Notes under the pieces: model-generated
The model's database searches: none
What the model was told of the DNA's origin: nothing
Seen by the model: the letters and a program-made list of their open reading frames with translations, nothing else
Position numbers and translations under genes: made by a program
Assembly (NCBI GenBank): GCA_022781985.1
Contig: JALESH010000050.1
Coordinates: 1 to 64,000, forward strand
Direction: 5' to 3'
DNA: 64,000 nucleotides
Origin: Lachnospiraceae bacterium
GTDB lineage: Bacteria; Bacillota; Clostridia; Lachnospirales; Lachnospiraceae
In this document: one piece after another, positions 39,323-48,832 of the stretch
Layout of the letters: each line of letters begins with the position of its first letter
Numbering within the stretch: the stretch's first letter is position 1

Positions 39323-41169
39323 CCGAGCCGCCCCTCCGAAGCCAGAGCTTTCAGCCGTTCCTCCATCTTCTCCGCCGCCTTATCCCAGGTAAATTCCCGT
39401 CTGACGTATTCTGAAGCCAGTCTCCCTTTACGGGCTGCCTCCTCCCTGTGCTCATAGACCCAGCGCATCCTTTGGATCAGATGCTCCTCATCGGCCTGGG
39501 CCCACCGGAAGCCCTCGTAATACCGGCACTTGGCCTTTGCATCCACCAGCTTCTCCACCCTCACCGGAAAACCGTTGTCTTCGTTCAGGAAGTCGGTCTG
39601 GGCGCTCCAGGCTGTGGCTATGGCAGGCAGGCCGCAGGCCATGGCCTCCAGGATCGGCATCCCCCAGCCCTCTCCTCTGGCTGCCGTTACGAAGCAATCC
39701 GATGAGCGGTAGAGGGCCGGCATCTCATAGTCTTCAAAATCTGTGTTATATAAGAAGATGATTTCAGGCCCGTTCCCGGGCAGACCCAGCTTCCTGACCT
39801 CATTTTCCACGCTGATGCTGCTGTCGCTGTTGTTCACCTTGCAGATCAGAACCACCTCATCCTTTCCGGTAAAGGCTCTGCTATAGGCTCTCAGCAGCAG
39901 CTCCGGGGCCTTTCTTTCCCCCCACTCAAAAATAGAAAGGAAGGTGTATTTTCTGTTGTTTTTGTATGATACGATATTTTGATTATAATAATCAGGATCA
40001 ATCCCCAGGGGCATGACCTGGATCGGCACCCTCACCCCGCTGTCCCGGAAGGTCTGCACGTTGAAACTGGAGGGCACCCATATCTCATCCATCCGGTTGC
40101 ATTCCTTCACCCAATCTCCGGGAATACCGGTGGTTTCCAGCATGGTATATCCGATCTTATATCTGCCGGTATTCTTGTGGAAAACATCTGCCACTCCGTA
40201 GACCACCTGGGGATAGCTCCTCAGGAACTTTCTCTTACGGATCACGTTGATTCTGTAGTCGTCACTCTCCCCCTTCTCCTCCCAGGGAATAGGGGTATTC
40301 TTTCCATACACATAACGGTAACGCACATCAATCCCCCTGTTTTCCAAGGCCAGCATAAGGTTTTTGGCAGATACGGCATAACCGCTCCTTCCAACTGCCG
40401 TCGAATGCCAGGCCATTCCCTGCTTCTGTCTTCCTTCCAGCTCTGTGCTCCAGATCTCCTTAAAGGTTCTCTGAGAAGCCTGGAACATCCTGGAGAAGCT
40501 GGCCTTATTCACATTGGTGGACACATTCTGATAGTGAACCAGCGTCACCCTGCCGCAGCAGATCACCTTAAAGCCTGCCTTTCTGGCCCTGAGGCAGTAG
40601 TCTGTGTCCTCAAAATAAGAAAAAAAGGCTTCGTTCAGGCCGCCGATCCTGTCCAGCACCGCCCTCTTGATATAGGCGCAGGCAAATACCACTCCTTCCA
40701 CCTCACGGTTATCCGGGTACTGGCCGATGTCCCTCTGCCCACCCCCGATCTGCTGGCCCCAGTAGGTGTCCGGCATAATATAGGTGCCTGCATGCAGCAG
40801 CTCTCCCCTTTCATTCACCAGCCTGCAGCCGATGACGCCGTATTCTTCCTCTTCATAGGCCGTACGGTGCAGCACCTCCAGCCAATCCTCCTGACAGAGG
40901 ATCATATCGTTGTTGAGCAGCACGATATCCCCCTCCTCTATCCGGGAGATCACCGCATTGTTTCCCTTAACAAATCCCAGGTTTTCCCTGTGGCTGATGA
41001 CCTCTATCCAGTCCAGGCCCTGCAGATATTCCAGGGTTCCGTCGCTGCTGCCGTTGTCAGCCACATACACCCTGCAGCCGGACCGCTCTGCACTGGGCCG
41101 CAGAGACTCCAGGCATTTTTTTGTATATTCCAGTCCATTCCATGTCAGTATGATAACCGATACCTTCAT
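39319..41169 (-). CDS. Bifunctional GT2-GT4 glycosyltransferase
   Basis: VSVIILTWNGLEYTKKCLESLRPS, LLNNDMILCQEDWLEVL (GT2); TFLSIFEWGERKAPELLLRAYSRAF, DCFVTAARGEGWGMPILEAMACGLPAIATAWSA (GT4). Confidence 0.93.
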   Translation of the reverse strand: MKVSVIILTWNGLEYTKKCLESLRPSAERSGCRVYVADNGSSDGTLEYLQGLDWIEVISHRENLGFVKGNNAVISRIEEGDIVLLNNDMILCQEDWLEVLHRTAYEEEEYGVIGCRLVNERGELLHAGTYIMPDTYWGQQIGGGQRDIGQYPDNREVEGVVFACAYIKRAVLDRIGGLNEAFFSYFEDTDYCLRARKAGFKVICCGRVTLVHYQNVSTNVNKASFSRMFQASQRTFKEIWSTELEGRQKQGMAWHSTAVGRSGYAVSAKNLMLALENRGIDVRYRYVYGKNTPIPWEEKGESDDYRINVIRKRKFLRSYPQVVYGVADVFHKNTGRYKIGYTMLETTGIPGDWVKECNRMDEIWVPSSFNVQTFRDSGVRVPIQVMPLGIDPDYYNQNIVSYKNNRKYTFLSIFEWGERKAPELLLRAYSRAFTGKDEVVLICKVNNSDSSISVENEVRKLGLPGNGPEIIFLYNTDFEDYEMPALYRSSDCFVTAARGEGWGMPILEAMACGLPAIATAWSAQTDFLNEDNGFPVRVEKLVDAKAKCRYYEGFRWAQADEEHLIQRMRWVYEHREEAARKGRLASEYVRREFTWDKAAEKMEERLKALASEGRLG

Positions 41170-41576
41170 GTCACACCCCTGCCTTTCTCTCTGCCGCTCC
41201 GGGCCCTCTCCGCGCTCTGTCTCACCAGCTCCCCCAGTATGGCCTTCTCACTGTTGAGGGCACAGAGCAGATGCATATTAAAATCCGTCTGCCTCTTATT
41301 GATGTCCCTCATATACCAGCCCACACATTTTGCAGCAGCCCTTTTTACAACTCCCTTCAGTCCCCTGCCTCCTGCTGCGGGCTGTATCCGGGTTAAGTCA
41401 AATTCCTCATTCATCCTCTCCGTATAAGCGGCAAATTCCTCATAATATCGAATCAGTATATCCGGCTGCAGTCCATCCCCGGCAGGCTTCCTGCCATTCA
41501 GGTATACATTTACATGGTTCATGGCCGCTTCCACCGTAGTCTTCCGGCCCTCTCCGTCAAAATATTTTATCATCAC
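41166..41576 (-). CDS. Small hypothetical protein, translationally coupled to the GT2-GT4 gene
   Basis: 136 aa, overlaps next gene by 4 nt; no recognised domain. Confidence 0.65.
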   Translation of the reverse strand: MMIKYFDGEGRKTTVEAAMNHVNVYLNGRKPAGDGLQPDILIRYYEEFAAYTERMNEEFDLTRIQPAAGGRGLKGVVKRAAAKCVGWYMRDINKRQTDFNMHLLCALNSEKAILGELVRQSAERARSGREKGRGVT

Positions 41577-41606
41577 AGCTTCTCCCTTCCATTACAACCA
41601 GTACCA

Positions 41607-42668
41607 TCAGCACACATATTTTCCCAGCGCCGGGATCCGCTTCAGCAGGCCGGCCGCCCCTGCGCTGATGACCGTCACTGCAATAAACAGTACGGGCAGG
41701 GAAAGGAGGGCATTAAAGGAAAGGGTGGACAGGCCAAGCTGCTGGAGCACAAAGATAACCAGCATGTGTATGCCGTAGATCCCAAGGGAAATACCGGAAA
41801 GCCACTTCGTCAGCCCTGCCAGCCTGCCCTCTTTCACAAAGGTGTATTTGCAATAAACAAACACCGCAGTACTCCACAGGATCACACTGGGCATCATGGG
41901 CATTACAAAGGAAAAGTAAGTCTCATGAAAGGTATTATCCCTGATACACAGATACAGGGTCTTCAGGATGATCACCCCCACTCCAAGGATCCCCGAAGCA
42001 TAGAGGAGCAGTCTGCTTCTTTTGGAGATCTCATAGGTATGGAGATAGTGTCCCAACAGAAAAAAGCATACATAGCTGCCCATTCCATAGATACACAGCC
42101 TGCTGTAATTACTCACAAGAATACCCGCCGCGGTCCCTGAAGAGCGTGAAAGCAGCGGAAAAATATCCGTAGTCAGAAACCCCAGAAGGATGGCATACAG
42201 CAGCTGCTTTTTATCCGCATGATCCGTAAACACCTTCAGTACCGGAACCAGCAGATACAGTCCGATAATAGCATAGACAAACCACAGGTGCACCTGTGTA
42301 TCCCCTTTCACTATATTTTTTACAGCCGCGAGAAAAATATTTCCCTCTGTCTGCCCCGCCAGCAGATGATACATCTGATACACCATTGCCCAAAATACCA
42401 AAAATACCACCAGCCTGAAAATATAGACGGTATAGATCCTCCGTATGGAGACCTCTTTCTCCCTGCGCAGAAACAAGGCGCCCGACATCATAAAAAACAC
42501 GGGCACGGAGAAACGCATGAAGCCTCCCACTACAGTAAACACCACCCAATTAAAGCTGCCGATATATCCAAACCAGTTCACAGATGCCAGATGGAGCATC
42601 ACCACGGCCAGAGCTGCCGCCGCCCTCAATACATCCAGGTAATAAATCTTTTTTTCCTTCTTCTCCAT
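41607..42668 (-). CDS. Acyltransferase-3 family membrane protein
   Basis: YYLDVLRAAAALAVVMLHLASVNW, RFSVPVFFMMSGALFLRREKEVSI; ~10 TM. Confidence 0.9.
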   Translation of the reverse strand: MEKKEKKIYYLDVLRAAAALAVVMLHLASVNWFGYIGSFNWVVFTVVGGFMRFSVPVFFMMSGALFLRREKEVSIRRIYTVYIFRLVVFLVFWAMVYQMYHLLAGQTEGNIFLAAVKNIVKGDTQVHLWFVYAIIGLYLLVPVLKVFTDHADKKQLLYAILLGFLTTDIFPLLSRSSGTAAGILVSNYSRLCIYGMGSYVCFFLLGHYLHTYEISKRSRLLLYASGILGVGVIILKTLYLCIRDNTFHETYFSFVMPMMPSVILWSTAVFVYCKYTFVKEGRLAGLTKWLSGISLGIYGIHMLVIFVLQQLGLSTLSFNALLSLPVLFIAVTVISAGAAGLLKRIPALGKYVC

Positions 42669-42698
42669 ACTAAATTTACCTCTTGTTTCTCCATCACC

Positions 42699-45600
42699 CT
42701 ATCTGTATTTCAGAAGGATCTCATGGCTTCCTGCTTCCAGCCCAAGTGCCATAAAGCCCACATTGGCATGGATCAGCTCCTGCTCCTCACCATCCACATA
42801 GGCACTCCAGTCCTCATCATAAGGGATGGTAAATACCATGATACCGTCCTTCTGAAGATTCGCACTGCCCTCTATCCGCTCCTCCTCAAAATGAGTCAGC
42901 TTCAGGCTGCCCTCACTTCTTTCCTCTGTAAGCACGGCAAAATCTGCATAATACACCTCCTGGGGAATCACGTACAGCTGGGCCTCTGCAATCTCATAGG
43001 GCTTTCTCGTATTGGCCAGGATGGGCACCCTGTCCGTTCCCGCCATCATAAATTCCATATAGTGGTCATTCTCACCCTTCACCAGAGTCACATCTGTGCT
43101 GCCCTGCAGCACATTTCCCTGCATATAATAGGCTTCTGCCCGGGCATCCTCCTGCGCACTCATTCTCACCCTGAGGATAGCCACCTCACCCTCCTCCAGG
43201 GGGGCAAAGGCAATCTCCTTCTCATCCAGGCTGACTGCCGTCCTGTATGCCTGCCATTGCTCCGCGAAAGTCTCGTAGGAGCCCCCTGCCTTCACCCCCT
43301 CAGGAAGAAGTCCTGTCTCTCCCTCCCGGATCACACACTGCTCCAGCATGATATTGCGCCTGTCCACATAATTATATTCCAGAAATTCCCCTTCCGTCAT
43401 ATACTCATCATAGACATAGCCAAAGGGAAGGGCGTGCTTATTCTCATACAGCACGATACCATCCTTTTCCGACAGATATTCCAGGCCATAGGTATTCGGC
43501 TTCTGATTTTTGGTCAGTACATATTTCACATTAAAAAGTGCATTCACCGCCGCATTTTGTTTTGTCCCCTTCTGGATATGGTCCATCACCGGCAGACCCA
43601 GGCAGCTGTACAGTCTCTGGGTATGGTCGTTGTCACCCACACCGCCTATATAAGAGGCAGTCCCCCTGTATCTCTGGTACAGGGAATCGCAGTAGGAAAC
43701 GGAGGTAAACTGCTTATCCACCCGATAGAACTCCCCCTCTTCCCCCACTTTGGCCAGCAGCTCACCGGTGGCATCATTGTAGTATATCTTTTCCTCCAAT
43801 ACCTCTGTATTCAGCCCGGCCTTATTATTGATGATCCTGTAGGAGGAGCCTGCCACCTCTGCCGCTGCGGCGATCACCAGCAGATAGCTGAGGTATGCTT
43901 TTTTCTCCCCATCCTTTTCCCTCATCAGCAGAAACAGCAGCAGGGAAAGAAAAGCGCAGAAAACCAATGCTATGGCCAGATAAAATATCTGTATCCCTTC
44001 CTTGAAAAAGAGAACGGACAGAACCAAAAGGACAATATTGGTACCCAGCAGAATTTTGCCGGCCCTGTCTGCCCCGATCCCCTCCTTCTCCTGCCACAGC
44101 GCTGCTGCGAAGAGCAGAAGCAGCACGATGACCCAGAGGGAGGACAGCTTCCATCCTATACCTGCAAATCCGTTTGCTACATTCCGTACCACCCCGAACG
44201 CATTGTAAATGACTGCTCCTGCCAGGGGCAGCATATACCAGCGCCGCTTCCTTTTGTTCATGGCACACAGGCCAAGGGGTGCCAGCGCCACTGCTGCCAG
44301 ACCGCAGTAGAACACCGGATCCTCCAGCCAGTTGGTAACACCTGCATAGGTATCCTCAAACATTCCCAAAATGTCCGGGCACAGCAGTCTGTAAAACATG
44401 ATGCGATAGCCGGGCAGCCTGGTATAATTCAGGATATTCTTCCATTCCCCGGCCACCTGGGCTCCCGTGCTCACTCTGGAGCTTCCCAGCATCTCTGTCA
44501 GGGAAGGCAGCCAGGCTGCCAGGGAAACCGCCGCCCCCGCCAGCACGATCCCCGTCAGCTTCAGGATACATTTAAGAGGATTTTCCGTCTCTCCCGGTTC
44601 TGCCGCCTCCTCCCTGCCGGAGCAGAACCGGAAGACTCCGTAGGCCAGTCCTACCCCGGTGTAGAGAACGGCCGTATAGCCGTGGTAATTCCAATAGCAA
44701 AAAATATTGGCAAGGAAAAACGGCAGCCATTTCTTTGTTTTTTTAAAGCGCTCAAATCCCCATAGCCACAGAGCCAGGCAGACAGCCTCGTTGGGATAGC
44801 TCTGCCACATTCCCCGGGCCACAATATAGCTATTGCAGGAATACCCTAGGCCCAGCAGGCTGCTGCCCAGCTTCCCTGTCCCCAGCCGACGCAAAAAGCA
44901 ATAGAAGAACATACCGGCCAGAAATATTTTCAGCATCTGGGCAAGCCCCATGGCATAAGCCAGATGCTCCCTGCCGAACAAAGCACAGAAATTTTTCAGG
45001 GACAGAATGATGGGCTCCTCTGCATTCCCAAGGGACTCATAGAAGGTATAGCTCCATCCCCACTCTCCATTGCCGATCCTGTCAGCCAGATGAGCCAGCT
45101 GGGCATAGGTCTGATAAAAGGAATCTCCCATATAAAGAAAAACTCTGTCTCCCGGCAGAAAATCCTGAAACAGGACAAAAATCATGCCTGCCAGCAGGAT
45201 TCCATAGCACAGCAGAGCTATCCTGTCATCCTCTGCGCGCTCCTTTACCCAGCCATAGAGCCTCCGCAGCAGCGGCAGTCTGTCAGCCATCACCACCAAA
45301 AAGACCGGCACCATGACGGCCGCCAGCTTAAGAAAATAATCCGTCACAATATGCTCTGTGATAGCCCGGGACAGACGAATGCCAAAATACAGGACAGGAT
45401 CGTCCCCGGACGGATCCACATAATAGGTCTCTCCCGTGCTGCAGACTGCCTCCACTCCCTCACTGCCCACCACACAGGCCGCCAGCTCATCTGCAGAAAA
45501 GGCTCTGGACCACCGCTGCCCCTGATACAATTCAAAGGAGGAAATTTCTACCTCTTTGTCTGCAGCTATGATATCCAGGCGCCACTCCTTGTTCCAGCCC

Positions 45601-47651
45601 AGCATCCCTGCCTGGATCGGAAGAGAGACCCTTCTTCCGTCAATCCGAGCCTGATAGAACTGCTCCTGGGTAAAGCCCTCCCCTGTATTCCACCAGAAGA
45701 TTTCTGTAATATTGCCTGTATGGTCCTCTGTCAGCTCCAGCTTCAGCGTATAATCTGTATACCTGGGTGCCAGGGCTCCGGCACAGACCAGGAACAGCAG
45801 CCCCATAACCGCAAGCCTCCATCTGTTTCTGCCTATCCATGCATATATCCATCCTACTCCCGGTAAGGTGTCCCCCGTAACCAGGAAAAGGAGTATCAGG
45901 GCTGCCAATGACAGACCCAGGCAATATTCTGCAAAGACCTCCTCCAGAATCGTCCGTGAGAGACGCACTCCAAAAAAGACAGCGGGGTCATTTTCCAGGG
46001 GGGTTAAAAAATACCCACCCTCTGTGCAGTAGGCAGTCTCCACCCCCTCACACCTTATCATGTATGACTCCAGCTCATTTGCCGGAAAAGACCTGATCTG
46101 GCGGTGTCCCCTGTACAGGCCAAGGGCTGTGATCTCTGCAGCGGCATCCGAATTTACCGGATCCAGGCGCCACTCCCTATCCCATCCCAATGCCCCGTTC
46201 TGCAGCGGTATCACAACCTGGTTTCCAAAAATTACAGCTTGGCAGGACTGTTCATGGGTGAATTCCTCCCCCTCCTCCCACCAGTACAACTGGGCATAAT
46301 CCCCCGTTCTGTCCTCAGACAGCGCAATCTGCAGGGAATAATCCTCTGACCTGGGCAGGGTTATCACGCCCCAGGCCGTCGTCAGCAGCACAGCGAAAGC
46401 CAGCCTGCCCTTCTTCTGCAAAATATATTTCCATAAAAAGGCATAGGCACTCTTTAACCCGGGGAGCCTGTCTCCTATGGCCAGGATAAAAATCACAACA
46501 AAAACCATCCACAGTCTCATCAGGTAATGACAGGCAATATCCTTTCTCAGGCTTTGGGACAGGCCGGCGCCGAAGTACAGGACAGGATCATCTCCCGCCG
46601 GCTTGATATAATAAGCCTCCCCGGTGCTGCCAATGTTCTTCACGCCTGCACAGCTTATGATGTACTTCTCCAGCTCGTCCGGGGAAAATCTCCTGCTCCT
46701 CTCATGCTCCCTGTAGACATCAAAGGACACAATGCTCACATCCATATCGGCATCTATGATATCCAGACGCCATTCCGTATCCCGGCCCAGTATCCCCCTC
46801 TCCAATGGCATCAGGATCTGTCTCCCATAGATCGGAACCTGAAGGGACTGTTCCTGGGCAGAGGCCTCCCCCTGCTTCCACCAGAAGAGCTGGGCATGCT
46901 GCCCCGTCCTGTCCTCAGCCAGCCTGATCTGCAGGGAATAATCCTCTGAATGGGGCAGGGCCATGATGCCCCAGAGAGCCGTCAAAAGCACTGCAATGCC
47001 CAGCCTGCCCTTACTTTTCCATAGCAGGGCAGTTATCCGCCTTACTCCGGGCAGCCTGTCTGCTGTGATCAGCAGACAGAGAGCCAGAAAAACCAAGGCC
47101 AGCTCTTTTTGATAGCTTCGCTCCATGTGCCTGATAATATCCCGGGAAATACCTGTACCGAAAAAGATGGCGGGATCCTCCCCCACTGGCTTGATATAAT
47201 AAGCCCCGCCTGCGCTGCAGGCCGTTTCTATGCCTGCGCGTCCCACCTCATAGGAAGCCAGCGCATCCGCCGAAAAATTCTTACGGAAGCTGTCTCCCTT
47301 ATATAGGTCAAAGGACAGGATGCTCACCTCCAGATCCGCATCCACAATATCCAGCCTCCACTCCTTGTCGCGGCCCAGCATTTCCTCCCGGAGGGGGATG
47401 ATCACCTGCTTTCCGCAGATCGCTGCCTGAAAGGACTGCTCCTGAACTGCCTCCTTCCCTGCATCCCACCAGAAGATCTGTGTACTGCAGCCGGTTCTGT
47501 CCTCACCCAGCTCAATATGCAGGGAAAAGTCCGTGGCTTTGGGCTGCATGCCCAATGCACAGACCAAGAACAGGATCAGTATGATCCCTGCTCTGATACA
47601 TGCCTGCTTCCAATTTATCCTCTCTGATAGGCTCCTGATTTTCTGATTCAT
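42699..47651 (-). CDS. Giant YfhO-like membrane protein with four tandem N-terminal extracytoplasmic modules
   Basis: Start MNQKIRSLSERINW overlaps the upstream stop (ATGA). C-terminal half YfhO-like (FQDFLPGDRVFLYMGDSFYQTYAQLAHLADRIGNGEWGWSYTFYESLGNAEEPI ... GIMVFTIPYDEDWSAYVDGEEQELIHANVGFMALGLEAGSHEILLKYR). Confidence 0.85.
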   Translation of the reverse strand: MNQKIRSLSERINWKQACIRAGIILILFLVCALGMQPKATDFSLHIELGEDRTGCSTQIFWWDAGKEAVQEQSFQAAICGKQVIIPLREEMLGRDKEWRLDIVDADLEVSILSFDLYKGDSFRKNFSADALASYEVGRAGIETACSAGGAYYIKPVGEDPAIFFGTGISRDIIRHMERSYQKELALVFLALCLLITADRLPGVRRITALLWKSKGRLGIAVLLTALWGIMALPHSEDYSLQIRLAEDRTGQHAQLFWWKQGEASAQEQSLQVPIYGRQILMPLERGILGRDTEWRLDIIDADMDVSIVSFDVYREHERSRRFSPDELEKYIISCAGVKNIGSTGEAYYIKPAGDDPVLYFGAGLSQSLRKDIACHYLMRLWMVFVVIFILAIGDRLPGLKSAYAFLWKYILQKKGRLAFAVLLTTAWGVITLPRSEDYSLQIALSEDRTGDYAQLYWWEEGEEFTHEQSCQAVIFGNQVVIPLQNGALGWDREWRLDPVNSDAAAEITALGLYRGHRQIRSFPANELESYMIRCEGVETAYCTEGGYFLTPLENDPAVFFGVRLSRTILEEVFAEYCLGLSLAALILLFLVTGDTLPGVGWIYAWIGRNRWRLAVMGLLFLVCAGALAPRYTDYTLKLELTEDHTGNITEIFWWNTGEGFTQEQFYQARIDGRRVSLPIQAGMLGWNKEWRLDIIAADKEVEISSFELYQGQRWSRAFSADELAACVVGSEGVEAVCSTGETYYVDPSGDDPVLYFGIRLSRAITEHIVTDYFLKLAAVMVPVFLVVMADRLPLLRRLYGWVKERAEDDRIALLCYGILLAGMIFVLFQDFLPGDRVFLYMGDSFYQTYAQLAHLADRIGNGEWGWSYTFYESLGNAEEPIILSLKNFCALFGREHLAYAMGLAQMLKIFLAGMFFYCFLRRLGTGKLGSSLLGLGYSCNSYIVARGMWQSYPNEAVCLALWLWGFERFKKTKKWLPFFLANIFCYWNYHGYTAVLYTGVGLAYGVFRFCSGREEAAEPGETENPLKCILKLTGIVLAGAAVSLAAWLPSLTEMLGSSRVSTGAQVAGEWKNILNYTRLPGYRIMFYRLLCPDILGMFEDTYAGVTNWLEDPVFYCGLAAVALAPLGLCAMNKRKRRWYMLPLAGAVIYNAFGVVRNVANGFAGIGWKLSSLWVIVLLLLFAAALWQEKEGIGADRAGKILLGTNIVLLVLSVLFFKEGIQIFYLAIALVFCAFLSLLLFLLMREKDGEKKAYLSYLLVIAAAAEVAGSSYRIINNKAGLNTEVLEEKIYYNDATGELLAKVGEEGEFYRVDKQFTSVSYCDSLYQRYRGTASYIGGVGDNDHTQRLYSCLGLPVMDHIQKGTKQNAAVNALFNVKYVLTKNQKPNTYGLEYLSEKDGIVLYENKHALPFGYVYDEYMTEGEFLEYNYVDRRNIMLEQCVIREGETGLLPEGVKAGGSYETFAEQWQAYRTAVSLDEKEIAFAPLEEGEVAILRVRMSAQEDARAEAYYMQGNVLQGSTDVTLVKGENDHYMEFMMAGTDRVPILANTRKPYEIAEAQLYVIPQEVYYADFAVLTEERSEGSLKLTHFEEERIEGSANLQKDGIMVFTIPYDEDWSAYVDGEEQELIHANVGFMALGLEAGSHEILLKYR
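45267..47543 (-). repeat. Four tandem ~590-600 bp in-frame repeats inside the YfhO-like gene
   Basis: Motif (E/S)DYSLQIxLxEDRTG..AQLFWW..GE...QEQS.....G.QV.(I/M)PL..G.LG.D.EWRLDI.DAD and Y(Y)IKPxGDDPxxxFG recurs at starts near 47543, 46949, 46349 and 45761 with period 196/200/196 aa. Confidence 0.92.
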
Positions 47652-48832
47652 GCTTTTATGACCCCTGCTATAACCTCTTTCCACTGATCCAGCACCGTTT
47701 CCCAGCGATAGTTCTCCTCCACATACCGGATGCCGGACTCCTTCATTTTTCTGTATTTCCCTTCGTCCCACATAGCTTCCAATGCCTCCCGGAAGCTCTT
47801 GTAATCCCTGTAGGAAAGGCCGCCGCCGCTGCGCCTGCAGTGCCCCTGCAACACGGGAGAGTCTCCGTTGACGATGATGGGCGTCCCCAGATACATGGCT
47901 TCCAGGGCTGCCATAGAAAGGCTTTCGTGCCGGGAGGGCAGGCACAGCGCCCTGGCTCCTGCGATGCCGCTGTTCTTATCCTCCTCGGACAGAAAGCCCA
48001 GATAACGGACATGTCCGCCCTCCGGCAGTGCCATCTCACTTTTGCCGATCAGCACCAGCGTAACCATGGGCTCTTCCCGGGAGCAGCTTTGACAATACCT
48101 CTCAAAATATTCTATCAGCTGCCCGCAGCCCTTGTCCACGTCTATTCTTCCCGCATAGATCAGATAGGATCCGGAAATGCCGTATTTTTTCTTAAAATCC
48201 AAGTTCTCCTCCCCGATCCGGGGAGCGATCCCCATAGCCGCTACCCGGTTGGGCACTGTGCTCACGGGAAACAGGGAGAAGACCAGCTCCCTTTCCTCCT
48301 CTGTCAGGAATACATAGGCTGCCGGGCTTCCGAACACATCTTCCATCAACTTAAAATGGATATATGGCTCTTCATGGGCTGTGGGCACAAAAACTGACTT
48401 TTCTCCCACCAGTCCTAGGCCGAAAACAGCCGGGTAGTACAGATAGGTCACAAAGATAAACACATCATAGCTTTCCCTGTTCTCTTCTATAAAGTCCAGC
48501 AGCTCCGGTGCATAAGGTCCCTGGGCTTTGATCCATATCCGGTTCAGCCATCGGTAATTCATCCCCAGGGCAGTGATCAGCCTGCCCGTTATCCTTAAAA
48601 GCAGCCTCTGCCTCCTTCGCTTCACCGGAAAACGTCTCACCCTTACGCCGTCCACCCATTCCTCCCTCTCTTTATAATGGTTCTCCCAGGTGGCATAGGA
48701 AAGGGCCTGGGTGGTCAGCACCTCCACCTCATACTCCTCCCGCATATGCTCTGCAAGCTGCATGGTATAGGATTCTGAGCCTCCATTGACCTCCCGTCCA
48801 TACCGCTGATTGACGATCGCTATCCTTTTCAA
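47648..48832 (-). CDS. GT4 glycosyltransferase
   Basis: IVNQRYGREVNGGSESYTMQLAEHM, LIYAGRIDVDKGCGQLIEYF, CLPSRHESLSMAALEAMYLGTPIIVNGDSPVLQGHC. Confidence 0.93.
   Translation of the reverse strand: MKRIAIVNQRYGREVNGGSESYTMQLAEHMREEYEVEVLTTQALSYATWENHYKEREEWVDGVRVRRFPVKRRRQRLLLRITGRLITALGMNYRWLNRIWIKAQGPYAPELLDFIEENRESYDVFIFVTYLYYPAVFGLGLVGEKSVFVPTAHEEPYIHFKLMEDVFGSPAAYVFLTEEERELVFSLFPVSTVPNRVAAMGIAPRIGEENLDFKKKYGISGSYLIYAGRIDVDKGCGQLIEYFERYCQSCSREEPMVTLVLIGKSEMALPEGGHVRYLGFLSEEDKNSGIAGARALCLPSRHESLSMAALEAMYLGTPIIVNGDSPVLQGHCRRSGGGLSYRDYKSFREALEAMWDEGKYRKMKESGIRYVEENYRWETVLDQWKEVIAGVIKA

Noticed and set aside
39979-41427. 482-aa plus-strand ORF
   Set aside because: Shadow of the GT2-GT4 gene; low-complexity composition.
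42219-44765. 848-aa plus-strand ORF antisense to the YfhO-like gene
   Set aside because: Composition is His/Gln/Pro-rich nonsense typical of antisense shadow ORFs; the minus strand encodes a recognisable protein.
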